From: JBMNRY01 sp050944915
GTDB taxonomy: Bacteria; Bacillota; Limnochordia; JAAZLZ01
Direction of reading: 5' to 3'
NCBI GenBank assembly: GCA_050944915.1
Contig: JBMNRY010000007.1
Location: forward strand, 1-32,943
DNA length: 32,943 bases
In this document: positions 1-8,067 of the stretch, one piece after another
How the letters are laid out: each line of letters opens with the position of its first letter
How positions within the stretch are numbered: the stretch's first letter is position 1
Notes under the pieces: generated by a model
The model's input: only the letters and a program-made list of their open reading frames with translations
The model's database searches: none
What the model was told of the DNA's origin: nothing
Translations under genes and position numbers: made by a program

Positions 1-31
1 ATCTCTAGAGGAACAAGTCGGTCGCCTCGTT

Positions 32-922
32 TCATAACCTGCCGAAAACTAGGAGAAATTCACTATAGGCCATGGTGAAGAAAATGACTAGGGCCATGGC
101 TAGGGGCCAGGTTTGGGTTAATCGGGCCAGATTAGCCCAAATACTGGCCCCTTCCGCGATGGAATCTGGTGCAGTTTGGCCTTCAATGCGGCGGAAGAGG
201 GCCCCTAAAAGGAACAAGCTGACGAAGGCTAAGAGCCCCATGAACATGATGGTTTGGGGGCCAACTTCCCCATGGACGGCCCCTGTGGCGTAGCTGAAAT
301 AGGCGATGGAAAAGGCAATCATATTATTGGTGAAATGGGCGACGATCCCCGCCCACAAAGAGTCGGTGCGGTAGACTAAATAACCCATGACGATACCCAA
401 AAAGGCCGAAGGGACCAAGTTTTGGAAGGACAAATGGAACATGCCAAAGAGCAGACCGGTGATGATGACCCCCTGGAGGGAACCGAAGGCTTCGTAGGCC
501 CGCAAGAGATAGCCCCTAAAGAGGACCTCCTCGGCGATACTGGCCACCAAGCCGCCGATGAATAAGGTCCAGGCAAACTGGCGGCCATCGGCCACCGGAG
601 GGATAAACATGGGCAAGGAGGTGCCTAATTGGCTGTAGAGATAGCGGGTAGCCGCGGTGAGGCTAGTAGCGATGATATAGGCCAACGCGGCGGCCAGGGC
701 GCTCCAACCAAGGAGTCTCCATCCCGGCCAGCGCAAGCGGAGGGTGTAACCTAAAGGCAGCCGATCCCGAGCCATGAACAAAAGGGTGGGCAGGATAAGG
801 AGCAGTTCCGCCAGGAGGACCCCGTGATAGAAGTTTAACCACTGGATCAGGGGAGTGGCCAAGAGAATTAACAACAAGGTGAATAAATAAAGGTGATTGG
901 CCCGCTCGATGGTGGGACGCAT
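32..922 (-). CDS. CPBP-family (CAAX-type) intramembrane metalloprotease
   Basis: This is a polytopic membrane protein of about 296 residues. It carries the three CPBP/Abi glutamic protease motifs: EEVLFRG near residue 131, FGMFH with His near 163, and HFTNN with His near 196 and Asn near 200. Family members cleave within the membrane and are involved in prenyl-protein processing, bacteriocin immunity or regulated proteolysis; the substrate here is unknown. I place the start at the ATG ending at 922 because AAAGGAGG lies 8 bases upstream. A longer reading to 946 would start upstream of that ribosome site. The gene is divergent from the membrane protein at 1054, so the roughly 130-bp gap probably holds promoters for both. 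I see no cognate peptide gene nearby. Confidence 0.88.
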   Translation of the reverse strand: MRPTIERANHLYLFTLLLILLATPLIQWLNFYHGVLLAELLLILPTLLFMARDRLPLGYTLRLRWPGWRLLGWSALAAALAYIIATSLTAATRYLYSQLGTSLPMFIPPVADGRQFAWTLFIGGLVASIAEEVLFRGYLLRAYEAFGSLQGVIITGLLFGMFHLSFQNLVPSAFLGIVMGYLVYRTDSLWAGIVAHFTNNMIAFSIAYFSYATGAVHGEVGPQTIMFMGLLAFVSLFLLGALFRRIEGQTAPDSIAEGASIWANLARLTQTWPLAMALVIFFTMAYSEFLLVFGRL

Positions 923-1053
923 GGGTTGACCCTCCTTTACATCCATTCCTACACTATTCCATGGTTAGGGAAATAATTCCTTTTCTCTGAAGGCTGGGGA
1001 GGGACTGGTTCTAGGGCCTCCCCCTTTCCCATATATTTTAAGGAAAGGGAGGG

Positions 1054-1902
1054 ATGACCTTGGAACGTCTTCATACCCTATGGGCAGAACCCCGGGGACA
1101 GCTCTATGCCGGTATCCTCGGTTCCTTAAGCATCTTGCTTTTGTCCTCCTTTGACGGCCTGTGGATCCAGGGGGCCGGCCCCTTGGCGGTCATCGCCGGA
1201 GGTGTCGGCTTTTCCATCCTAGTCCGGCAAATCTTGTTTCCCCCCTTCCGGGATGTGGGCTATTTTAAAACCCTCTTCTTCTTCCTCCTGATCACCGCCG
1301 GGTTTATCTTCGGTCTGCGGGGCGGCCATCGCTTCCCTCCCTTAACCATCATCGGTTATTGCCTCTACGCCTTAGTGATCAGCTACCTCCTAGCCGGTGT
1401 GGGAGAAGCCGTCTTAGCCGTAGGCCGCTACCTCCACGAACGTCAACTGCCGACGGATTTTCTGACCCTCCAAGTGCGCCAAATCCGGGATGAAACCTAT
1501 GGCCTAGCCCAAAAGCTGTCCTTGGTCATCCTCATCCCCCTTTGTTGGGGCCTCATCTACCTGTGGTGGCGTGGTGGTGGTGCTGGCGGTCTTTACCTAG
1601 GAGTGGGCGGAGCCATCCTTCTATGGGCCTCCTTCTTCCTACCGGTCCACCACATACAGCAGGCTATCTCTCGGTGGGGCAAAGGTTGGTATCTGCGCAT
1701 CGAAGAGGAAATCCAGGCTGAATTCCTACAAGGCCTGACCGGTAGCAGCGCCGTCGGTCCCGCCTATACCCGCTTAGAGTTTTTGTTGTTGGTCCGCCAA
1801 GAATTGGAGGAGCTCCTGTGTCCTTCCATCCCCCCCAATCTATTATGGTCGGTCATTTTCATGGGGCTTATCCCCCTGGCTTTAGCTTCCTTAGGGGGCT
1901 AA
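1054..1902 (+). CDS. hypothetical multi-pass membrane protein
   Basis: I do not recognise this 282-residue protein. It has about six hydrophobic stretches, roughly residues 18-50, 73-93, 100-122, 153-172, 176-197 and 262-281. A charged, probably cytosolic segment with ERQLPTDFLTLQVRQIRDE lies in the middle, and an acidic segment rich in Glu lies near residues 215-250. No enzyme motif is visible. The ATG at 1054 directly follows an AAGGAAAGGGAGGG purine tract. A TTG two codons later would have more usual spacing, so the start is uncertain by a few codons. It lies just upstream of the YhaM-like and methyltransferase genes on the same strand and may be co-transcribed with them, which says little about its role. 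Confidence 0.7.
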   Translation: MTLERLHTLWAEPRGQLYAGILGSLSILLLSSFDGLWIQGAGPLAVIAGGVGFSILVRQILFPPFRDVGYFKTLFFFLLITAGFIFGLRGGHRFPPLTIIGYCLYALVISYLLAGVGEAVLAVGRYLHERQLPTDFLTLQVRQIRDETYGLAQKLSLVILIPLCWGLIYLWWRGGGAGGLYLGVGGAILLWASFFLPVHHIQQAISRWGKGWYLRIEEEIQAEFLQGLTGSSAVGPAYTRLEFLLLVRQELEELLCPSIPPNLLWSVIFMGLIPLALASLGG

Positions 1903-1924
1903 GGCTCCAGGAGGAAATCCAGGC

Positions 1925-1942
1925 CCAATCCCGAAGGATTGG
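1925..1942 (+). other. short stem-loop before the yhaM-like gene
   Basis: CCAATCC and GGATTGG form a perfect 7-bp stem closed by a CGAA loop, between the stop of the membrane protein and the start of the next gene. There is no following T-run, so it is more likely an mRNA structural element than a terminator. Confidence 0.4.
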
Positions 1943-1968
1943 ACAAGCAACGGGAGGGAGGATGAAGG

Positions 1969-2919
1969 ATGGCCACTAGGATCTACGTAGGAGATTTCCA
2001 GCCGGGCAGCACTATCACCGGCTGTTTTGCCTTGAAATGGAAACAATTAGATCAGTTCCGGGGTAAGCCGGGACAATACTTGAGTTTAGGGCTTTTCGAT
2101 GGCCGTCAGGATGTGCGGGCAGTGATGTGGGATGGGGGACCGGAAGTCTTCCCCCACCTGGATACCGATGTGGTTTGGTTGGAAGGAAGTCTCAACAGCT
2201 TCCGGGGTAACCTCCAAATCGTCATCAACCGTATCCGGCCGGCCCAACGGGGGGAATACGATCCCCGGGATTTTCTGCCCACAGCCCCCATCGATATCGA
2301 GGCGGTCTTCGCCTCTTTGCTGGAAGTAGTAGCCGGCATCGAAAACCCCCACCTGCGGGCCCTTTTAGAACATTTTTTCCACGATCCCAACTGGGCCCGG
2401 GATTTTCGGGAAGCTCCGGCGGCCAAGGGGATCCACCACGCCTACTTAGGAGGCCTTCTAGAACATACCTGGCATGTGGTCCAAATCTGCCAGCAGGCTT
2501 GTCAGCTTTACCCCGCCTTAGATAGGGATCTTCTTATAACTGGAGCTATTTTGCATGATATCGGTAAAATAGAGGAATATACTTACCGGGTGACCATCGA
2601 CCACTCCGATGCCGGTCGGCTCTTGGGCCATATCGTCCTCGGCGATGAAAGGGTCTGTCAGGCTATGGAAACCGTGGAGGATTTCCCCCCGGGATTAGCT
2701 TTGCGCCTGCGCCATTTGCTCATCAGCCACCATGGGGAGTACGAATGGGGTTCACCGAAACGGCCCAAAACTGCAGAAGCATGTGTGCTGCACCATGCCG
2801 ATAACATGGATGCTAAGGCCCATCAGTTTTTAGCCTTACAGGAAACGGATGAGCAAGGTTGGACACCCTATAATAAATCGTTAGGCCGGATGATCTTCCT
2901 GGGGAGGGATGATCGATGA
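1969..2919 (+). CDS. YhaM-like 3'-5' exoribonuclease (OB-fold plus HD domain)
   Basis: The 316-residue protein has an N-terminal OB-fold nucleic-acid-binding region (about residues 10-95) and an HD phosphohydrolase-type domain (about 155-290). The metal-binding pattern is visible as GGLLEHTWHV, LHDIGKIEEY, LISHHGEYEWGSP and LHHADNMDAK. This order and length match the YhaM/CBF1 family of Firmicutes, which degrade RNA or single-stranded DNA from the 3' end using Mn2+ or Co2+. The ATG at 1969 follows a GGGAGGGAGG ribosome site. Its stop overlaps the start of the next gene by four bases (ATGA), so the two are translationally coupled. Confidence 0.87.
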   Translation: MATRIYVGDFQPGSTITGCFALKWKQLDQFRGKPGQYLSLGLFDGRQDVRAVMWDGGPEVFPHLDTDVVWLEGSLNSFRGNLQIVINRIRPAQRGEYDPRDFLPTAPIDIEAVFASLLEVVAGIENPHLRALLEHFFHDPNWARDFREAPAAKGIHHAYLGGLLEHTWHVVQICQQACQLYPALDRDLLITGAILHDIGKIEEYTYRVTIDHSDAGRLLGHIVLGDERVCQAMETVEDFPPGLALRLRHLLISHHGEYEWGSPKRPKTAEACVLHHADNMDAKAHQFLALQETDEQGWTPYNKSLGRMIFLGRDDR

Positions 2920-3521
2920 GCCCCGATCATTACTTCAGCGTCGAGCCCCAAACGGACCATAAAACCCAGCTATTCACCGCCCAGGTACGGGGAGTAGAAA
3001 TGGAGTTTTTCACCGACCGGGGGGTTTTTTCCAAAAACAAACTCGATCGGGGGACCCGCCTTTTATTGGATACCATCCAAGTCCCCCCCGAGGGCAGCTG
3101 CCTCGATTTGGGCTGTGGTTATGGCCCCATCGGCCTTTTCATGGCCAAAAAGGCTCCCCAAGCTACGGTGTACATGGTCGATATCAACCAAAGGGCTGTG
3201 GATTTAGCCCGGGCTAATCTGGCTCGCAACGGGGTTAGGGCCCATGTCTACCAAGGAAACGGTTTGGAACCCTTAGCCGGTATCAGGTTTGATTGTATCG
3301 CTTGTAATCCCCCTTATCGGGCGGGAAGGGCCACGGTCATGGCCTTGTTAACCTCCGCCTATGCAGCTCTCAAACCAGGGGGCATTCTCTACATAGTGGG
3401 GAGGACAGCCCAAGGTATTAAGACCTTAGCCCGCCTGCTAGAAGAGGAACTCGGTTCCTGCCGCGAAGCCGCCAAAGGCGGTGGTTTTCGAGTTTTCACC
3501 GTGGAAAAACCGCCGGTTTAG
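2916..3521 (+). CDS. class I SAM-dependent methyltransferase, RsmC/YbxB-like
   Basis: This 201-residue protein has the MTS-type methyltransferase layout. DLGCGYGPIG near residue 66 is motif I (SAM binding), VYMVDIN supplies the acidic ribose-binding residue, and CNPPYRAG is the NPPY motif IV of N-methyltransferases acting on exocyclic amines. RsmC-family enzymes methylate guanine in 16S rRNA, and the Firmicute single-domain forms such as YbxB resemble this in length. The substrate here is inferred from the family only. It overlaps the preceding nuclease gene by four bases, so the pair probably acts in RNA metabolism from one transcript. Confidence 0.85.
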   Translation: MSPDHYFSVEPQTDHKTQLFTAQVRGVEMEFFTDRGVFSKNKLDRGTRLLLDTIQVPPEGSCLDLGCGYGPIGLFMAKKAPQATVYMVDINQRAVDLARANLARNGVRAHVYQGNGLEPLAGIRFDCIACNPPYRAGRATVMALLTSAYAALKPGGILYIVGRTAQGIKTLARLLEEELGSCREAAKGGGFRVFTVEKPPV

Positions 3522-3527
3522 AAATGT

Positions 3528-3578
3528 CAGCCTACCTCCGGGCATATCTATGTATTATCTTGGTGCCGGGGGAGGCTG
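3528..3578 (+). promoter_or_regulatory. possible ribosome-site-sequestering hairpin before the amidase
   Basis: The left arm at 3528-3544 (CAGCCTACCTCCGGGCA) is imperfectly complementary to the right arm at 3564-3578. The right arm contains the GGGGGAGG ribosome site of the amidase that starts at 3582. Folding would hide the ribosome site. This is seen only as base complementarity, and the function is inferred. Confidence 0.4.
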
Positions 3579-3581
3579 TCC

Positions 3582-4355
3582 ATGGGCAATAAAGCATTCT
3601 TCATCATCATCACCGGGAAACAAACCATGGGGCTGCTGGCAGGAGTCTGTTTTTGTTTAGGATTGACCATAGCCATGCTTCCCCTTTATGTTTCCGTCGA
3701 AGCCCCTAACTACGATTTGGGTCGGTATACTATCGTCATCGATCCCGGCCACGGCGGTCGGGACCCCGGGGCCGTCGGCTCCCGGGGTTTGCTGGAGAAA
3801 GAGATGGTGCTCGATATCGGCCTGCGCCTCAGGGATCGTTTTACCGCCGCGAGAGCCCACGTGATCATGACCCGCACTAGCGATGGGGATCTAGCTCCCC
3901 CCGACGCCCCTTTCCGCCAGCGGGCCGATTTGCTCCATCGGGCGGCCTTGGCCAACGACAGCGAGGCCCACATTTACCTCAGCATCCACGGCAATAGCGC
4001 TCCCGATCCCCAGTGGTCAGGAGCCCAAACCTTCTACTACAGCGAGGGAGACAGGAGCCTGGCGACGATGATCCAAAGGGAATTAGTTCGCCAACTAGGC
4101 CCCAACCATCGTCAAGCCCGCTGGGCCCCCTTTCGGGTCTTGCGGGATACCCAGATGCCCGCAGCCTTAGTCGAAGTCGGCTTTCTATCTAACCCGAAAG
4201 AAGAGGGGATGTTAGCCGATGCCCTTTATCGGGAGCGGATCGCGGCGGCTATTTTTGATGGAACGGTTTTATTCCTAATCAACTACTTTCCCCGGGAAGA
4301 AGGAGATCGGCCGGTGGAAGGAGGGTCCTTCCCCGGAGATCCCAACCTTTACTGA
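3582..4355 (+). CDS. N-acetylmuramoyl-L-alanine amidase (Amidase_3, CwlD-like)
   Basis: The 257-residue enzyme has an N-terminal hydrophobic segment (about residues 12-40) that serves as a signal peptide or membrane anchor, followed by one Amidase_3 domain. The zinc ligands are visible as His in DPGHGGRDPGA, Glu in LLEKEMVLDIG and His in YLSIHGNSA. The second catalytic Glu is in ALVEVGFLSNPKEE. The enzyme cleaves the bond between MurNAc and L-Ala in peptidoglycan. CwlD-like enzymes with this single-domain architecture act in spore-cortex or wall remodelling. There is no separate wall-binding domain. The ATG at 3582 has a strong GGGGGAGG site six bases upstream. Its neighbour murA also acts on the cell wall. 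Confidence 0.9.
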   Translation: MGNKAFFIIITGKQTMGLLAGVCFCLGLTIAMLPLYVSVEAPNYDLGRYTIVIDPGHGGRDPGAVGSRGLLEKEMVLDIGLRLRDRFTAARAHVIMTRTSDGDLAPPDAPFRQRADLLHRAALANDSEAHIYLSIHGNSAPDPQWSGAQTFYYSEGDRSLATMIQRELVRQLGPNHRQARWAPFRVLRDTQMPAALVEVGFLSNPKEEGMLADALYRERIAAAIFDGTVLFLINYFPREEGDRPVEGGSFPGDPNLY

Positions 4356-4537
4356 GTCAAGGACTGGATAGACCTCTGTCCCACAAATTCTACAGACCAG
4401 ATCATCGGAGTCTCCCCTGGCCCCCTATTTCCCCGCCCCAAAGAACAGATCCCGATCCCGAGGAGGAACAAAAGGGTGTTTGGCGAAATAGTGAGGATGT
4501 GGGGCTTAGCACAAGGCCGCCAAGAAGGAGAATCCTG

Positions 4538-5815
4538 ATGCACAAATTAGTGATCCATGGGGAGACATCCCTACGAGGCAATGTGACCATTAGCGGGGCA
4601 AAGAACGCCGCTGTGGCCTTAATCCCTGCTTGTTTATTAACCGACCAGAAGACAATACTGGAGAATGTCCCCCAGATCGGGGATATCGCTTGTATGTTTG
4701 ATATATTACATTCCATGGGTGTGGGAGTAGAGTGGCGTCGACGGAATGTTTTGGAACTGCGTCCCCATGCCCGGATCAATCCCGTTGTTCCTTACGAGTT
4801 GGCCCGAAGATTGCGGGCTTCTTCCCTGTTTTTAGGACCCCTCCTGGCCCGTTACGGTAGGGCCCAGGTAGCCTTCCCCGGCGGTTGTGAAATCGGTTCC
4901 CGGCCCATCGATCTCCATATTAAGGGTTTACGGGAATTAGGGGCCGATATTTGGGTAGAGCATGGTTATATCATCGGGGAAACCGAGGGCTTAAAGGGGG
5001 AGGAAATCTATTTAGACTTCCCCAGTGTAGGGGCGACGGAAAATCTGATGATGGCTGCTACTTTAGCCCGGGGTGTGACCACCTTATATAACGCGGCTAA
5101 AGAACCGGAAATCGTCGATTTGGCCAACCTGTTGGCCCTCATGGGCGCCAAGGTCAAAGGCGCAGGGACCGATGTGATCAAAATCGAAGGTGTCGAGGCC
5201 TTAGAAGGTACCCGTCATACCATTATCCCCGACCGCATCGAAGCGGGGACCTATCTTCTAGCGGGGCTGATTAATCAAGGGGAAGTCACTGTGCAAAATG
5301 TGATCCCTAAACATTTGGAAGCTGTTTTACGGAAGATCGAAGAGGCCGGGGGCTGCTTGAGCATCAAAGGGGAAGATATCCATATCCAAGGACCGGCCCG
5401 GATCCAAGCGGTGCAAGTGAAAACCCTGCCCTATCCCGGTTTTCCCACCGATTTACAGCCCATCTTCGTCTCGACCATGCTTAGAGCCGAGGGGACAAGT
5501 ATAATCAATGAACGGGTCTTTGAAAACCGCTTCGGCCACGTGGACGAGCTCAAACGCTTGGGTGGCTTGATCAAATCCGACGGCCGGACCGCGGTCATCA
5601 CCGGGACCGAGGAACTCACGGGAGCCCCGGTGACCGCCTCGGATCTGCGGATGGGGGCAGCCCTCATCGTGGCTGGCTTAAACGCCCGGGGAATCACGGA
5701 AATCGATGGTGTGGAATATATTTACCGGGGCTATGAGAGAATAGAGGAGAAATTACGGGGCTTAGGGGCCCAGATCTACCGCCTCCATAAGGAACAAGCG
5801 GTAGAAAACAGCTAG
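4538..5815 (+). CDS. murA: UDP-N-acetylglucosamine 1-carboxyvinyltransferase MurA
   Basis: MurA transfers enolpyruvate from PEP to UDP-GlcNAc, the first committed step of peptidoglycan synthesis in the cytosol. The 425-residue protein is of normal length. Lys22-Asn23 are in SGAKNAAVA, and the PEP-binding cysteine is present at about residue 117 in FPGGCEIGSRPID, so fosfomycin sensitivity is expected. I choose the ATG at 4538 because AGAAGGAG lies just upstream and the reading then begins with the normal MHKLVIHG-type N-terminus. The in-frame ATG 13 codons earlier adds a non-conserved extension. The next gene follows after 12 bases, suggesting an operon with the racemase-family gene. Confidence 0.95.
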   Translation: MHKLVIHGETSLRGNVTISGAKNAAVALIPACLLTDQKTILENVPQIGDIACMFDILHSMGVGVEWRRRNVLELRPHARINPVVPYELARRLRASSLFLGPLLARYGRAQVAFPGGCEIGSRPIDLHIKGLRELGADIWVEHGYIIGETEGLKGEEIYLDFPSVGATENLMMAATLARGVTTLYNAAKEPEIVDLANLLALMGAKVKGAGTDVIKIEGVEALEGTRHTIIPDRIEAGTYLLAGLINQGEVTVQNVIPKHLEAVLRKIEEAGGCLSIKGEDIHIQGPARIQAVQVKTLPYPGFPTDLQPIFVSTMLRAEGTSIINERVFENRFGHVDELKRLGGLIKSDGRTAVITGTEELTGAPVTASDLRMGAALIVAGLNARGITEIDGVEYIYRGYERIEEKLRGLGAQIYRLHKEQAVENS

Positions 5816-5827
5816 GAGCTGGCGGAG

Positions 5828-6880
5828 ATGTCCCTGGAATTAGAGATCTACCCCGATAAGATCCGTCATAATACCCAATTGATCGCCCATCTTCTGGCTC
5901 CCACCGGCGCTTCCTTCATCGGGGTGACCAAAGCGTGTTGTGGAGCACCGGAGGTGGGCGCCGCCATGCTAGCTGGAGGTGCGGCAGGCCTAGGAGATTC
6001 CCGCCTAGCTAATATCCAACGTCTTCGAAGGGCAGGTCTAGAAACGACCTTTTTTTTACTTCGTTCTACCCTGCCTTCCCAAATCGATGAAACCATCGAG
6101 TACGTCGATATCAGCCTGGAAACCCATCCTCGAGTCATCGAAGCCTTAGCCCGCCGGGCCCATGCCCTAGGCAAAGTACACCAGATCATCTTAATGGTCG
6201 ATGTGGGAGATTTCCGGGAAGGTCTGTGGCCCGCGGAAGTACCGGTAGTAGTCGAAAGGATCAAGGATCTGCCGGGGATTAACCTCGTCGGTTTAGGGAC
6301 TAACCTGGCTTGTTTCGAAGGGGTCCTGCCCAATGAGAACAACATGGCTTTGTTGCTCGATTTGGTCCACTTCATTAGGGAACACCACCACTTAGAATTG
6401 CCCATCATCTCCGGCGGCAACAGCAGTTCCCTGCCCACCATCATGGCGGGCAATTGGTTCCCGGAGGTGAATCATCTGCGGATGGGAGAGAGCATTCTCC
6501 TGGGGAAGGATATCGTCTACGATACCCCTCTACCAGGTGCCTACCTCGATGCCTTCATCCTCCAGGGAGAAATCATCGAGATCCACGCCAAAGCCCCTGG
6601 ACCCTCCTTGCCCGAGGGAGAAGTCAGGCTCCGGGCTGTCTTGGCCCTCGGGGTGCAAGATATCGGGGCTGGGAAACTCCAACCCCTCCTGCCGGGGACA
6701 GAATATCTTGGCGCCACCAGCGATCACTGTTTGGTGGATATCACCCATTGTCCCCAAAGTTTACAGGTCGGTGATCAAATCCCCTTCTTACCCGACTACA
6801 AAGGGCTCTTAGGGGCTATGACCTCACCCTATGTGGGTAAAGTGATCAAGAATTGGTCCCTCAATCAGCTATCTCCCTAG
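5828..6880 (+). CDS. alanine/ornithine racemase-family PLP enzyme
   Basis: This 350-residue protein matches the alanine/ornithine racemase family, with a PLP-barrel N-terminal domain. The PLP lysine is expected at about residue 35 in FIGVTKACCGAPEV, and a glycine-rich phosphate-binding loop appears as SGGNSSSLP near residue 196. The conserved LRMGESILLG segment follows. Known members racemise ornithine or alanine, and substrate choice cannot be read from sequence. Placement 12 bases after murA suggests a link to D-amino acids for the cell wall. That is inference, because the arginine/ornithine cluster in this window is 18 kb away. GGAG lies 8 bases before the ATG. Confidence 0.82.
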   Translation: MSLELEIYPDKIRHNTQLIAHLLAPTGASFIGVTKACCGAPEVGAAMLAGGAAGLGDSRLANIQRLRRAGLETTFFLLRSTLPSQIDETIEYVDISLETHPRVIEALARRAHALGKVHQIILMVDVGDFREGLWPAEVPVVVERIKDLPGINLVGLGTNLACFEGVLPNENNMALLLDLVHFIREHHHLELPIISGGNSSSLPTIMAGNWFPEVNHLRMGESILLGKDIVYDTPLPGAYLDAFILQGEIIEIHAKAPGPSLPEGEVRLRAVLALGVQDIGAGKLQPLLPGTEYLGATSDHCLVDITHCPQSLQVGDQIPFLPDYKGLLGAMTSPYVGKVIKNWSLNQLSP

Positions 6881-6927
6881 GAGGAAAGGAACTCCCATGG
6901 GCGAATGGATTGAACAAACAGATCTTT

Positions 6928-7025
6928 TGTTTCCGAGCCGCATTTCCTACGGGCTAGTTGCCTATGGAAAGCGCGCCGGGGTTGTGCCGGAAACAGCGCA
7001 GCCTCCCAACCTTGGTAAGGAAACA
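6928..7025 (+). ncRNA. molybdenum/tungsten cofactor (Moco) riboswitch aptamer
   Basis: The leader upstream of moaA carries the hallmark blocks of the Moco RNA motif in order: CCGAGCCG (6933-6940), GTTGCCT (6957-6963), GGAAACAG (6989-6996) and GCCTCCCA (7001-7008). A possible closing stem is TGTTTCC (6928-6934) with GGAAACA (7019-7025). Family members bind the molybdenum or tungsten pyranopterin cofactor and lower expression of its biosynthesis genes when it is abundant. The neighbour downstream, moaA, is the classical target. Boundaries are approximate because I identified it from memory of the consensus. Whether it prefers Mo or W cofactor cannot be decided here. Confidence 0.82.
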
Positions 7026-7042
7026 GTTAGCGATGGCTGTGG

Positions 7043-7078
7043 CTAACTTGGGTGATTCCAAGGTTAGGCACTTTTTTT
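7043..7078 (+). terminator. riboswitch expression-platform terminator upstream of moaA
   Basis: CTAACTTGG (7043-7051) pairs with CCAAGGTTAG (7058-7067) with one bulge, followed by seven T at 7072-7078, a textbook intrinsic terminator before the moaA start. The right arm CCAAGGTT (7058-7065) is also perfectly complementary to AACCTTGG (7008-7015) at the 3' edge of the aptamer, giving a mutually exclusive antiterminator. This predicts premature termination when the cofactor is bound. Confidence 0.8.
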
Positions 7079-7095
7079 ATAGGGTGGGAAGAATA

Positions 7096-8064
7096 GTGAT
7101 CCAGGATGGTTACCACCGAAAAATCGATTATTTACGAATCTCAGTTACAGATCGTTGTAATCTGCGCTGTGTTTACTGTATGCCGGCCCATGGGGTGAAA
7201 CCTAAGGCCCATCAGGATATCTTAAGCCTAGAGGAAATCTACCGTTTGGCCCAAGTGGCGGTGAAATTAGGGATCAGCAAGATCCGCATCACCGGCGGCG
7301 AACCTTTGGTCCGCAAAAACATCACCTCCCTGGTGGCCAATCTAGCCCAGATCCCAGGCCTTGTGGACCTTTCCCTGACGACCAACGGCCTTCTCTTAGC
7401 CGATATGGCCCCAGATTTGAAAACCGGGGGATTAAAGCGGGTGAATATCAGTCTCGATTCCCTAAAGGCCGAAAGGTATCGCCAGCTAACTAGGATCGGA
7501 GATCTCAAGGAAGCTTGGCGGGGGATTGAAGCCGCCCTCCAAGTCGGCCTTGATCCCGTTAAAATCAATATGGTTGTCATCCAAGGGGTTAACGATGATG
7601 AACTGGGGGATTTCGCCCGGTTAACCCTAGAGCTACCTTTACACATCCGCTTCATCGAATTGATGCCTATCGGAGGTGAGCCGGTAGGGGAATATTTATC
7701 ATCGGCCCAGATCAAAGAACGACTGGAGGAGGAATTCACCCTCCAAGGGGTCCCGGGCCCCAACGGCGCCGGTCCCGCCCGTTATTACCAGCTACCCCAG
7801 GCCCAGGGGACCATCGGCTTTATTTCCCCCATCAGCGATCATTTTTGCCAGGCCTGTAATCGCCTACGTCTAACACCCGATGGCATCCTTCGCCCCTGCC
7901 TAGGGTTTGATACGGGGATTCCCCTACGGGATCGGCTCCGGCAGGGGATTAGCGATGGGGAATTGGCGGAGCTTATCGGCCAAGCCATCGCCATGAAACC
8001 GCAGGGACATAATCTAACGACGGCTTCGCCCTGTCGTCGGATCATGTCCCAGATTGGAGGTTAA
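7096..8064 (+). CDS. moaA: GTP 3',8-cyclase MoaA
   Basis: MoaA is the radical-SAM enzyme that, with MoaC, converts GTP to cyclic pyranopterin monophosphate at the start of molybdenum cofactor synthesis. The N-terminal cluster motif is C21xxxC25xxC28 in DRCNLRCVYCMP. The second cluster is in CQACNRLRLTPDGILRPCL near the C-terminus, and the protein ends in the GG pair typical of MoaA. I choose the GTG at 7096, giving 322 residues, because a longer reading from 6958 would translate the riboswitch and its terminator. The ribosome site GGTGGGAAG is modest. The MOSC-MogA fusion follows after three bases. Confidence 0.92.
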   Translation: MIQDGYHRKIDYLRISVTDRCNLRCVYCMPAHGVKPKAHQDILSLEEIYRLAQVAVKLGISKIRITGGEPLVRKNITSLVANLAQIPGLVDLSLTTNGLLLADMAPDLKTGGLKRVNISLDSLKAERYRQLTRIGDLKEAWRGIEAALQVGLDPVKINMVVIQGVNDDELGDFARLTLELPLHIRFIELMPIGGEPVGEYLSSAQIKERLEEEFTLQGVPGPNGAGPARYYQLPQAQGTIGFISPISDHFCQACNRLRLTPDGILRPCLGFDTGIPLRDRLRQGISDGELAELIGQAIAMKPQGHNLTTASPCRRIMSQIGG

Positions 8065-8067
8065 GCA

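Noticed and set aside
5866..6453. 195-codon minus-strand ORF inside the racemase-family gene
   Set aside because: Antisense shadow of a well-supported gene; no family features and no ribosome site.
6897..7043. A 48-codon ORF with a ribosome-like GGAGG upstream, before moaA
   Set aside because: It overlaps the Moco riboswitch almost completely; its codons follow conserved RNA motifs rather than a protein family.
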